Shown here in pieces: positions 44,288 through 55,569 of a stretch of 64,000 nucleotides of DNA; position 1 is the first letter of the stretch; every line of letters begins with the position of its first letter. Where the stretch lies: the NCBI GenBank assembly GCA_006503535.1, contig QYRS01000001.1, forward strand, positions 5,146,001 through 5,210,000. Direction: 5' to 3'. A program made the position numbers and the translations under genes. The stretch comes from Arthrinium phaeospermum (Eukaryota > Ascomycota > Sordariomycetes > Amphisphaeriales > Apiosporaceae). The notes beneath the pieces are model-generated. The model saw only the letters and a program-made list of their open reading frames with translations. It was not told the DNA's origin and did not search any database.

Positions 44288-45029
44288 CTCGATCGCGTCA
44301 TATCCCTCTAATAAGATGTAAAATGCCGCCTTTTGAACCACCACCTTTCTCAGCTCGCCCGGCCTAGCCTAGTCCCTCCCAGCTTCTCCCAGCTTCCCCC
44401 AATTCCCCAATCCCCAGCACGCCACTGTAAGGTCCCCACCCAGACCAAACCAATTGAATTGCGGAGGGTAGCCCGTACAATTGCTAGTCCCTCCGCGACC
44501 GTGGCCTAGAACCTAGCTGCCTAGCTGCCACCACAGCCCAGAGCCTTCTTTTCCCCTCCAGGGCCCTGGAACTTGGGAAGACAGGCAGGCTGGAACGGCG
44601 GAGGCGGGACTTTCCAGCCAAGCTCCCTGCCCGTCGCCGAGCCGTCGCAATTCGAGGGATCCACCTCACCCTGAAAGCGGTTGGAACAGAGAAAATTCTC
44701 CAGCAAGTGCCCGATGGCCGGAAATGGCCCTGCCTGCCTGCCCACGGGGGAACAGTAGATGCAGCGACGGGCAGCAGCGATAGCGGACGTAACTGAGTAG
44801 GTAGCACATCATCACCAAAGCCTGTACCCCCCAAAAGTACTTATAATGAAGGCCATGGGAGCCCTCACGAGCGGGTGGTCTGCCCTCCAGTGTGTTTGTG
44901 TGTACCTGCATTAGTGTCTTGTTGTCGCTTTTTCCCAGTTCTCCAGGTTTAGAGGTGTGTGCGTGTAAGAGAGTGAGAGAGAGAGACTGAGCAGATCCCA
45001 CCCCCTTTCCTCCGGATCCAAGCAACACC
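44288..45029. other. intergenic, 0.74 kb
   Basis: 3' flank of the methyltransferase and promoter of the permease. A GTGT-rich and GAGA-rich leader stands at 44890-44990. No gene seen. Confidence 0.5.
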
Positions 45030-46780
45030 ATGGCTACTGTCACGACCATCTCCGGGGTGCCGCCGCCTGCATCCCACGGGATCGAGACAAAGGTGCACGA
45101 CGCCGAGAAGGCGCAGCACTACCAGCACGACGAGAAGGACCCCTACGAGCCGGAGCTCAACGTCGGCGGCCATGGCGGGACCCAGCGCCGGCTCAAGAAC
45201 TACCAGGTGACCATGATCGGCATCACCAGCGGCATCGGTACCGGTCTCTTCATCGGTACGGGCGCCGCCTACGCCAAGGCCGGTCCCGCCGGTCTCCTCT
45301 TGGCCTTCATCATCGTCGGAGGCGTTCTCTGGTGTGTCATGCAGAGTATTGCCGAGCTGGCAACCCTGGTAAGTGTCCCTCTCTGTGTACCTGCGTTCGT
45401 GAACATCAGCCGCTGACGAGCAATTCGCATCACAGATCCCCACGGCTGGTTCTTTCCCCCACTGGGCCACGAGATTCATCGACCCCGCGGTCGGCTTCTC
45501 GCTCGCCATCTCGTACGGCTACTGTTTTACGATAGCCATCGCCTCGGAGTGCTCCGCCGCCGCCATCCTCGTCTCGTACTGGTCCGACATCTCGCCGGCC
45601 GTCGTCATCAGCATCTCCCTCGCCCTCATCCTGGCCATCAACCTGATGAGCGTGCGCTTCTTCGGCGAGACCGAGGTTGTCACGGGCGCCATCAAGGTCA
45701 CCTGCTTCATCGGCCTGATCCTGACGTCCATCGTCATCACGGCGGGCGGCGCCCCCAACCACGAAAAGGTCGGGTTCAAGTACTGGAACGAGCCGGGCGC
45801 CTGGGTCGACTTCCACGGCATCACCGGCTCGACGGGCCACTTCCTGGGCTTCCTGTCGGCCTTTGTCAACGCCAGCTTCAGCTTCATCGGCGTCGAGACC
45901 GTCGTCATCACCGCCGCCGAGGCCGTCAACCCCCACAAGACCATCCCCAGCTCCGCCCGCAACGTCACCTACCGCATCGCCATCTTCTACATCCTGGGCG
46001 CCCTCTTTATTAGTCTGGTCGTCGACCCCCGCAACGCCGCCCTCGTCTCGGGCACCGGCAACGCCAACAGCTCGCCCTGGGTCATTGCCATCCGCGAGGC
46101 CGGCATCAGCGTCCTGCCCAGCATCGTCAACGCCTGCATCATGATCTCGGCCTGGTCCGCCGGCAACTCGTACTGCTGGGTCGGGTCGCGCATGATCGTC
46201 GCCATGACGACGGACCGCCAGCTGCCCCAGGTCTTCGGCCGCACCACCAAGAACGGCGTGCCCTACGTCGCCGTCGTCGCCGCCTGGCTCTTCGGGCCCC
46301 TCGCCTACCTCAGCCTCGGCCAGGGCGGCGCCGCCCAGGCCTTCTCGTGGCTGCTCAACCTCAGCACCGTCGCCGGCCTGATCGCCTGGGCCACGCTCTG
46401 CTTTTGTTATATTCGCTTCCACAAGGCCATGAAGGTGCAGGGCGTCAGCCGCGACACGCTGCCGTGGAAGGCGCCCTTCCAGCCCTACGCCGCCTGGATC
46501 GGCTTCATCGGCTCGTCCGTCATCGTGCTCATCACCGGCTTCCCCGTCTTCCTCAAGGGCAACTTCACGGCCTCGGGCTTCATCGCGGCCTATGTCGGCA
46601 TCCCTATCTTCGTGATTCCCATCATTGTCTGGAAGCTGGTTCACAAGACCAAGGTAAGCAAGCTCCCCTCTTCTGCTCATTGATCCATATATAAGACTTG
46701 CGTGCTAACCAACTCCCCAGTTCATCCGAGCTCGCGACATGGATCTTTGGTCCGGTCGTCTCCCCGAGGGTTCTTCATAA
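45030..46780 (+). CDS. amino-acid permease (YAT/APC family)
   Basis: Three exons (45030-45368, 45436-46653, 46721-46780) give 538 aa. After a 55-residue cytosolic tail come twelve predicted helices. The first has the family signature M-I-G-I-T-S-G-I-G-T-G-L-F-I-G-T-G; later S-F-S-F-I-G-V-E-T-V and the loop R-M-I-V-A-M-T-T-D-R-Q-L-P follow. Proteins of this kind import amino acids by proton symport at the plasma membrane. The last exon encodes a 20-residue cytosolic tail containing W-S-G-R-L-P. Substrate cannot be told from sequence. It lies directly downstream of the methionine-forming methyltransferase, in the same direction; a functional link is possible but unproven. Confidence 0.93.
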
Positions 46781-47057
46781 GCCTTCGTTCTTCTTGTCTT
46801 GCCTGGCCGACACAGCAAAGACTACCTTCTTGCGGGTGTTGGGAACCAGATCGGTTTGAGCAGAACCACCCTAATAAACATCGTAATAGACATCATAGAC
46901 ATACACTATACATAATTCAGGATACCCCTCTTCTACCAAGTTCAAACACAATTCATCTCCACGTCGTTTCGGTGCTGCGCATTGGTCACTGTGTGTCAAG
47001 TCCATTGCTCATTCAATTGCTCAGATGACAGCAGCAGGGTGCACTGTACGCTTTGTT

Positions 47058-47924
47058 TCATACATCAGGTAACTCGTGGTCCAGGTTCAGGATGGGCTCG
47101 ACGAATCCGCGGAACACGACGCGGGATATCCGCAGTGCCGGCGCGGCATCTTCCTTCTCCTTTCCCTCTCCCTCTCCTTCTCCCTCTCCCGGGCCCTTCT
47201 CCGCAGTCGCCACCCTGGAAGGAACCTTGTCATCTGTCATGGCAGGTATGTGGCCGTTGTTCACAGTCGATGTTGTCGCTGTTGTTGTCGTTGCTGGCGG
47301 CGCAAGGTCAGACGGTGACGTCGCCGCACTTGTCATGTCCTCACCACTGTCGGCCTCGAGGTTCAAGGTCCAGCGCAGCCCGAAGCCCCGACTGTTGCGG
47401 ACCTCGTAGATGGCGACGTACGAGTGCAGCATCAGCACGTTCTCCCAGCGCACGTTGCCCAGGACGGTCTCCAGCACGCCGGCCGCCAGCGCCGTCTTGT
47501 GCTCGTTGCTGCCCTTGGGCAGGGGCCAGAAGGGGTGTGGCCGGCCATGTTCCGACGAGGCCCCACCGCGCTCGAAGTGCTCTGCCGATCCGTCAGTCAA
47601 TCAGTCCATTTACCCCGCGTATCGCACCAGCTCTCTCGGCTCAGCTGTCAGGGACCTGCAGTAGTACATTGCACTGAAGGCAGGTCCCCAATAGGTAGCT
47701 AGCACTTTCGAAAACGAAACAGGGCACTTACTGCAAAGAGCGACGGCGCCTGCGGACATGCGTGTCTTGGGCCGCGGAGGGGCGTTGAATGACTCGACCA
47801 GCGCCTGGCGATCGGGCGGCAGCAGGAACACGGTGCCTTGGGTGCGCACCAGCCCTGCCTTTCGGTAGGCCGTCTCCTCGGGGCTGGGTTCGGCAGACCA
47901 GGGCAGCTGCAGGCTCGGATACAT
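47058..47924 (-). CDS. conserved hypothetical protein
   Basis: Two exons (47924-47732, 47581-47058) give 238 aa, joined in phase through C-K-H-F-E-R-G-G. The first 130 residues look folded and conserved: L-L-P-P-D-R-Q-A-L-V-E-S-F, H-P-F-W-P-L-P-K-G-S-N-E and L-G-N-V-R-W-E-N-V-L-M-L-H. A disordered Thr/Ala and Glu/Gly stretch at about 160-215 interrupts it, and the end R-I-S-R-V-V-F-R-G-F-V-E-P-I-L looks conserved again. No signal or membrane segment. I do not recognise the family. Confidence 0.72.
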
Positions 47925-48374
47925 GGTTCCTGTGTGCTGTTGCGCTACCATCAACGACTTTTTGTGTCCGAATTGAAGTCTGCTCGTTCGAGGACCTGAT
48001 GTAGCATTGACAATAAAGAAAAATAACTGAGAGTAGAAATTCCCAAATGTCGCAATTGAGTAGCACCTACGAATAAAACGCATTCCTATTTTCTTGCTGT
48101 CCTGCTTTCCACGGTGAGTCAACAGGCAGCCATCTCCGATGTGAGCTAGGTAGGGCTGAGCTGGGGCAGTGGTGGTGCCCGTCCCTCTGTTTAATGGGGC
48201 TCTTTAAGGGAAAGTTGCTCAACTTTCAATCGTGAATTCACCCCATCTAGAAATCAATTGAAGCAACATATCGATTTCTGCATGAAGCTCGTGTATTGCA
48301 TCGTATTCTGAATTCATTTTGCTCAATTGCACCGTGGTATCCCTCGCTCGCAAATCCGATCCTCTAGAAAAACA
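47925..48374. other. intergenic, 0.45 kb
   Basis: Promoter of the hypothetical gene and 3' flank of the membrane-protein gene. No gene seen. Confidence 0.45.
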
Positions 48375-49989
48375 TCATGTCCGCCGCCATCGCGCGCCCC
48401 ACGGCTCGACTTGGGCCCCTTCGTCTCGTGCTTCCCCGTTAGTCGTACCCTGGCTCCCCCCAATGGCTCCTCTCCCAGCCGCCGGCCCCGCAGGCGGCGG
48501 GTTCAAAGTCGTCGTGGGCTGAGAAGTTGCATGTCCGCCACCGTCCTCGCTACGACGAATCTGAAGCGGCGCGGGGACCAAAGAATCATCACTCGCCAGT
48601 TGTCGGCCGTAACTTTTCCCTCCGCCTTGTTGCACATCCGTCCCGGGCAGCTCCGCGACAGGAGACAGTTCATCGGGCGGTGGCACTGCAGCGTTCCCAA
48701 AGCCTTCAGCACCAGCGCCGGCAACGGCACCAGTCCCAGCACCGCCCAGGGAGGAGCCTTCGAGCTCGCTGACGGCCGAGTCATCCGACGGACGTGGGCG
48801 GTGCTTCGACTTGAGTTTGGACGACGACCGTCTTCCTACAGCTGTTGTCGCCGCCGCCCCTCCTTCTCCAAGCTCGCCCCGTAGCTTATGGGGCTTCGCC
48901 GGCCGACCATCGGCCTCCACAATCGCCGCGCCGTCCGCCATTGGCACCTTGGGCTCGCCCGAGGGTATCGACCCTTCCTCCATCCCCTTGGCCGGGCGGC
49001 GACTGCTGCCGCGGCGTTGTCGGAGGAGCAGGAACACGAGCGCGATGAGCAGCACCCCGCCCACGGCCACGCCAACGCCCACCCCGATCTTGGCCCCCGT
49101 GTTGAGCCCGCCCGACTCGGAGCTGCCGTCGTCGCTGTTGCCCGTGTTCGATCCCGGTCCCGAGTTGGTGTCGCTCGGCGAGGTGGCGGTCCTGGTGACG
49201 GTCGCCGTCGTGGTTTGGCCATTTGCGTCGGTGAAGGTGGTTGCTGAAGAGGCCGGATGTGAGTCACTGGATGGAGGCAGGGGGGAAGACGTTGGTGGGG
49301 GCCTGGATGGGGAAATAGCGGGAGAGGGAGCGGCACTGGGAGTCTCTTCTAACGTACGTGATACAGTGGTCTTGGGCGGGGCCGTGGTGGCTTGGCCTCC
49401 TCCTCCTCCTCCGGTAGTGCCTGCCGTGGGGACGGTGGCGGGCGGACTGTAGTTGGGGAAGAAGCTCATGGTGTCGCCCGTGTTCTGCGGCAGCGACACC
49501 AGGTTCGACAGGGTCTCGGTGTCCTTGAAGGCGACGGTGGCCTTGGCCGCCTCGGTGCAGCTGCAGAAGGCGCCGTTCTGGAGCGTCGATGGGTTGCCCT
49601 TCTGCGAGCAGATGGCCCACTGGCCGTCATTGTCGTCGCAGTAGGTCAAGGCCACCCATGGTTGGTCTGTTCACCCGGGTGTATCAGCCAACTTGCTCAC
49701 TAAGCAGATGATGGAGACATGCGCCAAACTCACCCACCACCTTCTTGGGGCAGCTGGCATCTTGATAGTCCGGGTCGCTGCAGCCGGCCCAGTAGGTCAG
49801 CATGCTCCCGTACCCCGTGCCGTAGACTCCGAAGCAGGCGCCGTCGGCCAGGCAGTTGTCGCCCTTGCCACAGCATGTCTGGTGGCCGAAGGCTTGGTTG
49901 CCGCAGGGGATGAAGCTCGAGTCGAGCTCTTTGCCCGAGGCCGTGTAGCAGGTGCCATTGCTGACGCGCGGGTTGGGATCATCGCTCAT
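48375..49989 (-). CDS. single-pass membrane protein with Cys-rich ectodomain and mucin-like stem
   Basis: Exon 1 (49989-49734) and exon 2 (49666-48375) give 515 aa. The first 130 residues carry about twelve cysteines (G-H-Q-T-C-C-G-K-G-D-N-C, W-A-G-C-S-D-P). A Thr/Ser/Pro-rich stem follows, then one membrane helix (I-G-V-G-V-G-V-A-V-G-G-V-L-L-I-A-L-V-F) with basic R-Q-R-R after it, and a disordered cytosolic tail of about 190 residues. This layout is like fungal wall-stress sensors (WSC/Mid2 type), though the Cys domain is not a clear WSC domain. No classical signal peptide precedes the Cys domain, so the helix may serve as signal anchor in a type III arrangement, or a 5' exon is missing. Confidence 0.8.
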
Positions 49990-51786
49990 CGTGAACGCTG
50001 CTATTGGCGATATTTCCTACGACTCATGGTCTCTTTGGTAATGGGAATGGTAGGCGGAGATGGGAAACTCGGCAGAGCAGAGAACAAACTGCCGTATCTT
50101 CTCCCATGTTACACACCCCAATTTGCCATTTTCCCCTTCGCTTAATTCCCAGGAGCAGGCACAGTGACGTCTCGAAACCCCCTTTCCTGATCGACTTTGA
50201 TCGGGCTCAATCGATCCCTCCATGACGTTGGTGGTGCCGAGATCCCTGTAGATATCCCCAACTTATAGCCCGTCTCGACTCCACCTGCAATACCACCATG
50301 TGGCTTCCGGCCATACAAATGGCCCAATCTGCCGCTGCTCTTGCCCCGGAGCTTTTCGCCCAGTGCCAAGGCTGGAGAACATGCATGCATGCCATTGCAA
50401 GCGAGCTTTATGTATCCTGTCTGTGGACAAGACCTCCAAGCTTAATACAGCCAGCTATGGCTCGCAACGGGATTACTCGCTCGTCTGGATGTACGTCTGC
50501 CGCTGTTGGTCGGCCATTTGCTCATGCGACTTTAGAAATGGAAGCTATGGCATGTTGACCCTTACATAGATCCCGAGGTGCCAAGTGAGCCCGCGACCCA
50601 GAATCCGACTGTTTGTTTCCCAGCTTGGTCCATGAGTCAACCGTGCATATCGATCATGCACACACAAGCCTAGGTGGTGTGCATCTGTCGTAACATATGG
50701 CCCTAGATTCCCCTTTTCATTCCGTATCGCTGGCATATCTGGATCCTCTTTTGACTCAGGATAGCAGCCTCAGCTCAACACAGCTGGGAAAATGTGGCCT
50801 AAGCGCTCACCACCAGGGATACAATCACAAGCTCACCCACCCCGCCAAATCTATGATGAGCATCGTCCGGTCAATTTGTTCTACCTCTATTTATTGTCTC
50901 GCCAAAAATACCTCCCGTTCACCTGTGGAGTTTCTTGTGAGATACGTCAACGTATAATCACGCCTTAGGCTCTTAGCCTTTGGTAGTTCAGCGAGCGAGA
51001 CTCCCATCGGGGGCTAGAACCGAACGGCGCAATTCGTTATGCAACGTCGGCTTGCCTATCCGTGTCAAGACTCAAGGCAAATCCGTCCGATGAGATGCAA
51101 TCTAGCCCTTAGCTAATCCTCGGGTGGGTGAAATTGCCGAGTCCCCCGATAACAGCGTGAAGTCGTCCGTTGAGGGCATCCAGGTGAAACAGACCGTGCA
51201 CCCCCAATCATCAGCCTATCCCACCAAGTCGGTTAGTGTTTGCAGCTCGTCTTGGGGCTTCCTTGCCATCCGGCGGCGACTTCGCCCAGTCGATGGCGGC
51301 TACGATAATGCTATCTAGAGCAAGAGTCCCGGATCAGACTAGCCTCGCCTCTTAGCCATGGGAGCTCCAATGGGCGGCTTTGCTGCCTTTGCTCCGGGCG
51401 TATACGATGATCAGACGAACGACGGACACAACAGGCAACGTCTGTGTGGTTGCCTACGGTTGACTCGAGATATCGTGGTTATCTGTACTGGCGCATGTCA
51501 GTGCGAAGGCCATGAGCAGTGAGCCCCCCTCACGACAGGCACCGGCAAACCGAGGCGCTGAGGGGAAGCCATCGAGCTGCTCACTTATTGAGGTTTTGAC
51601 ATCTCTTTGAACATATATGGATGTGGGATGCTTGTCTCCGGTTTCACTCAGCTACGTCGAATCATCTACAGAATTGTGCTAAGTCTCTGCTACTACGTAT
51701 ATCTCAAGGCGAAGGAAACTCTGGGATACCCGGAAGAAGCCTTACGGACGAACAACGCTTCAACGGCCCTCGCACAAACCGGCGGT
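49990..51786. other. intergenic, 1.8 kb
   Basis: Two divergent promoters. No gene seen. An in-frame upstream extension of the next gene (51607-51786) is discussed there. Confidence 0.5.
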
Positions 51787-54660
51787 ATGACTTCTCAGCC
51801 GCCCAACTTCTCTCGCACCACTCGCCCGCCGACTACATCCGGTGCGGCTCGCAGATACGCGCAGTACCATGATGCCACCACCTCCATTCGCTCGCCCACC
51901 CCATTGGCAGCCCACGTAGTTGGGGCAGAACCGCCCGGCACTACCGACAGCGGCGGCGAAATGGGCGTCGGATCCGCAACACAGGGCACTTCCCAGCATC
52001 CACAAGCAGCCGCCGCTTCGAGCTCAGAAGGAGGCCCAGCCTCCAACGACCGGAGACCACCGCCGCCGCCGCCGCCCCCGTATCCGGCGAGGGCCCGGCT
52101 GCGAACCCCCGCCGTGTCCAATGGCAGCTCCTTCTGCCGGCGGCTGCGCAACGATTCCGCCATCCACTTCTCGCCGGTGGACCTGGACCTCGCGCTGGTG
52201 GAGCTGGACAGCAACGGCGACGAGCTGTCCCTGATCGAGAGCTACGAGGACGAAATGTCCATAGCCATGTCCATGTCCTCGCGCCGCACCTCGCTCGACG
52301 TGGCCGCGTCGGCGGCCCCGCTCTCGCACATCTACCGGAGCAGCTCGACGCAGACCGAGATGGGACGAAGGGCGGCCGCCAGACGGTTGCGGTCCTCGAT
52401 GAGCCCACGGTACTCGGCCACGGCCACCGCGTCCCGATCCAGCCAGGGTTTCAGTCGCATGAACCTGTACCCCCATGGAGAGGTGGTGGACGACAGAAGC
52501 CCCACGAGTCCCCGGCCACCGTGTCCCCTGGGCACCAGCAGAGACGCCCGACAGTCGCCGTCGCCGCAGACGCAGGCCGACATCATCCGCTCGTACCACC
52601 AGCTCATGGCCACGGGCTACTTCCACAACGGCTCCATCCACCAATCCGTCTGTCCCGTGCCCTCACGCTCTACGCGACCGTTGCCGCTGCCGCTGCCCCT
52701 GGAGCCCAAGTCGCCCATCACGCCGCTGACCATGGTCCACAATGAGAAGTCGTTTGCTGGCGGCCAGCTGGGCAGTCCTTCCATCCCACCGGATGGGATG
52801 AAGGCGTATGGTGATGACGAGGTGCATGTCAATCCTGCTGACGAGATGAACGAGCTGCCGACTGGATTCTTCTTCTACATGATTGTCGTGTCGCTGCTCC
52901 TCTGCGTGTTCCTCATGTCGCTCGACTTGGTGAGCTACTTGCTGCATCTGCCAACAGAATACTACAACATCCGCCCCCGAGTGAAACACCATACTAACCA
53001 TGTCCTTTCCACAGACCATCGTGGCGACGGCGATCCCGAAAATCACCGACCAGTTTGGGCTCCGCGACGTGGCGTGGTACTCGTCGGGCTTCTTCATGAC
53101 GACGGCGGGCTTTCAAAGCTCCTGGGGCAAGATCTACCGCTACTTCCCCCTCAAGATCGGATTCTTGAGCGCACTTGGGTACGTATGCGTCGTTGTTAGT
53201 CCGATGGATGCACTCTTATGAAAATCATGCTAACACCCGAGCTAGTAGGTTTACCCAATCCCCATCCGCACAATCTCGAACGGATGACTGATTGCATGAT
53301 CCAGGCATCTTCGAAGCCGGCAGTCTCATCTGCGGCGCGGCCCCCACCTCGGTGGCCCTCGTGGTCGGGCGGGCGATCGCGGGCATCGGCGCCGGCGGCC
53401 TCTCGTCGGGCTGCTTCATCATCATCGGCTACATCGCCCCGCCCGCGAAGCGGCCCGTGTTCCTTGGGCTGCTCGGCGCCTCCTACGGCATCGCCAGCGT
53501 GGCCGGCCCCCTGCTGGGCGGCGTGCTGACGGACCACCTCTCGTGGCGGTGGTGCTTCTACATCAACCTGCCCGCCGGGGGTCTGTCCGCGGGCGTCATC
53601 TTCTTCTTCTTCACGACCCCCGCCGGCGCTCGTCCCCTACAGGCCCCGTTTATCGACAAGATGCGGCACCTGGACCTCGTCGGCGTCCTGATCGTCATGG
53701 GGGCCGCCGTCTCCTTCACGCTGGCCCTGCAGGACGGCGGCACCGCCAAGGCGTGGGACGACGCCCAGGTCGTCGGCCTGCTCGTCGGCTTCGTCGGCAT
53801 CGTCGCCCTCTTTTGCGTGTGGGAGACGTACCAGGGCGAGCACGCCATGATCACCCCGCGCCTCATCCGCCAGCGCAACGTCTGGGTGCCCTCGGCCATC
53901 ATCTTCTTGCTGGGCGGGAGCTACTTTGTCCTCATCTACTACCTGCCCGTCTACTTCCAGGCCATCGACGGAGTCAGCCCCACTCAGTCCGGCAGTAAGT
54001 TGGCTGCTTCATCATCCATTAGGTATAACATTAAACAACCCTCTGACACCTTGACCACTAGTTCGCAACCTCCCTTTCATCCTCGGCAGCAGCATGGCCG
54101 CCGTCGCCATGGGCGGCGTCATATCCAAGACGGGCATCGCCATGCCGTTCCTGCTCGCCGGCTGCGCCCTGGCCACGGTGGCGTCGGGCATGCTCTACAC
54201 GCTCGACATCGGCAGCGGTCCGGGCAAGTGGGTCACCTTCCAGGTCATCGCGGGCATCGGGTACGGCACGGCGTTCCAGATCCCCGTCACCATCGGCCAG
54301 GGCATGTGCAGCGTCGTGGATCTGCCCTCGGTCACCGCCATCATCCTGTTCTTCCAGATCATCGGCGGCTCCTTCCTCGTGAGCGCGGCCCAGGTCGGCT
54401 TCCTCAACATCATGAGCAGGAAGGTCGTGTCCCTGGCGCCCCAGCTGCCGCCCCTGCTGGTGCTGGGCACGGGCGCGTCGGACCTGCGGCGGGTTTTCGG
54501 AGAGAACATCCCGCAGGTGTTGATAGGCTACATGGCGGGGCTGAGGGTGAGCTTCGCCGTCGCCACGGGGGCCATTGGCCTGGCCACTCTGGCCTGTCTC
54601 TGTCTGCGCCGCGAGAGGCTGGATGTGGACAAGGTCAAGGAGGCAGGTGGCGGCGTCTAG
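51787..54660 (+). CDS. MFS toxin/drug efflux transporter with very long N-terminal tail
   Basis: Exons: 51787-52929, 53015-53178, about 53305-53994 and 54062-54660. The transporter part is a typical 14-helix DHA2 protein: L-D-L/T-I-V-A-T-A-I-P-K-I-T, W-Y-S-S-G-F, G-R-A-I-A-G-I-G-A-G-G, G-P-L-L-G-G-V-L-T-D-H and L-S-W-R-W-C-F-Y-I-N-L-P. It should pump toxic compounds out at the plasma membrane. About 358 residues of Ser/Pro-rich, probably disordered sequence precede the first helix (P-P-P-P-P-P-P-P at about 52047-52080). The true start may be 51607 or as late as 52732 (M-V-H-N-E-K), which would give a normal tail. At the second intron the conserved I-F-E-A-G-S after acceptor 53304 is out of phase by one base with donor 53179. 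Either a different acceptor (53323) is used or a base is wrong. Confidence 0.82.
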
Positions 54661-55037
54661 GCCGCTGTGGTCATGTGGTAGTACTGTCCTGATATAAATC
54701 ACCGCTCTCGTCTGTCTTTTTGGATTGCGTACGGAGAATCCGAGATGCCTTTACATCGCCTATGCATTCCTACATTGCCAACATCCTTGCGAATGACTTG
54801 AGTAAACATTGACAGTAGATGACTTGAGATATATTAGACATGTAGGGTCTTCATCAGGCAGTGGACGGTGCATATTGGAAAGTCTTCTTTTCATATATCG
54901 AAAATAGGCCTACTCTGGCTACCATAATGACACAAGTTATTCACTCTAGCTGTGCGTAATAAGACCGAAGCCCAAATGATATCTCCACCAACAATGCTGA
55001 TATACATGAAGAATGCTTTGCCATAAGCCGCAGTTGC
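54661..55037. other. convergent 3' region
   Basis: 377 bp, no gene seen. Confidence 0.45.
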
Positions 55038-55569
55038 TCAGAGCATGACCGCCGCGGCTACGGCTGCACCCACATACCGAGCTACCGGACGCCCTGTAGT
55101 GGCCCCTGCCGCTTTCAACGTAGCGGTAGATGCAGCAGCCAATTCCGTCTTGAGTATGCTTGTTGCTGCCGCCAGGTCGGAGGCCGTGGTCAATCCATCC
55201 TGGTAGACGCTCCACATGCCGCAGACATGTCCGATCGCCGAGGCAAATTCTGTATGCAAGGAGAGTCGCGACGGACCAGTCAGAAGGCCGTGCAAATCGG
55301 GGGATAGGCATGCTTGGTAGGAAAGACTCACCCGTGGCGCAATCCACGCTCACGGCGTGCTGTACGTCGAGTAGGATGGGCGTCATGTGTCGGCAGAGAC
55401 AGTCAAACGTGGCAGAGTTGATTTCGCTGATTGCACACCCTTCTTTGGGCATGGCGCTGGCGAGGGCAGCATGCGAACAGCTGGGAAAGTCCTCGACATA
55501 TTCCGACAGGCTCTGGAGAGCATAGCTCTGAGTGGCCAAGGCCAAGAAAAAGGCTACCGAGGGTCTCAT
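55038..55569 (-). CDS. CFEM-like GPI-anchored protein
   Basis: Two exons (55569-55332, 55249-55038) give 149 aa. A signal peptide covers residues 1-18 (V-A-F-F-L-A-L-A-T-Q-S-Y-A). The CFEM-type core has P-S-C-S, E-G-C-A, F-D-C-L-C and V-D-C-A-T, with cysteines at 31, 45, 57, 59, 77 and 89. That is six instead of the usual eight. The Asp in F-D-C-L-C is at the place of the haem-ligating Asp of CFEM proteins. An Ala-rich stretch and a hydrophobic C-terminus (V-G-A-A-V-A-A-A-V-M-L) suggest a GPI anchor. CFEM proteins work in haem and iron uptake or as surface effectors. Confidence 0.8.

Noticed and set aside
45430..46680. 416-codon open frame antisense to the permease
   Set aside because: Very Asp/Gly/Arg-rich mirror of GC3-rich coding DNA; the permease on the other strand explains it.
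51607..51786. earlier in-frame start for the long-tailed MFS transporter
   Set aside because: The added 60 residues look like untranslated AT-richer leader; kept only as an alternative.
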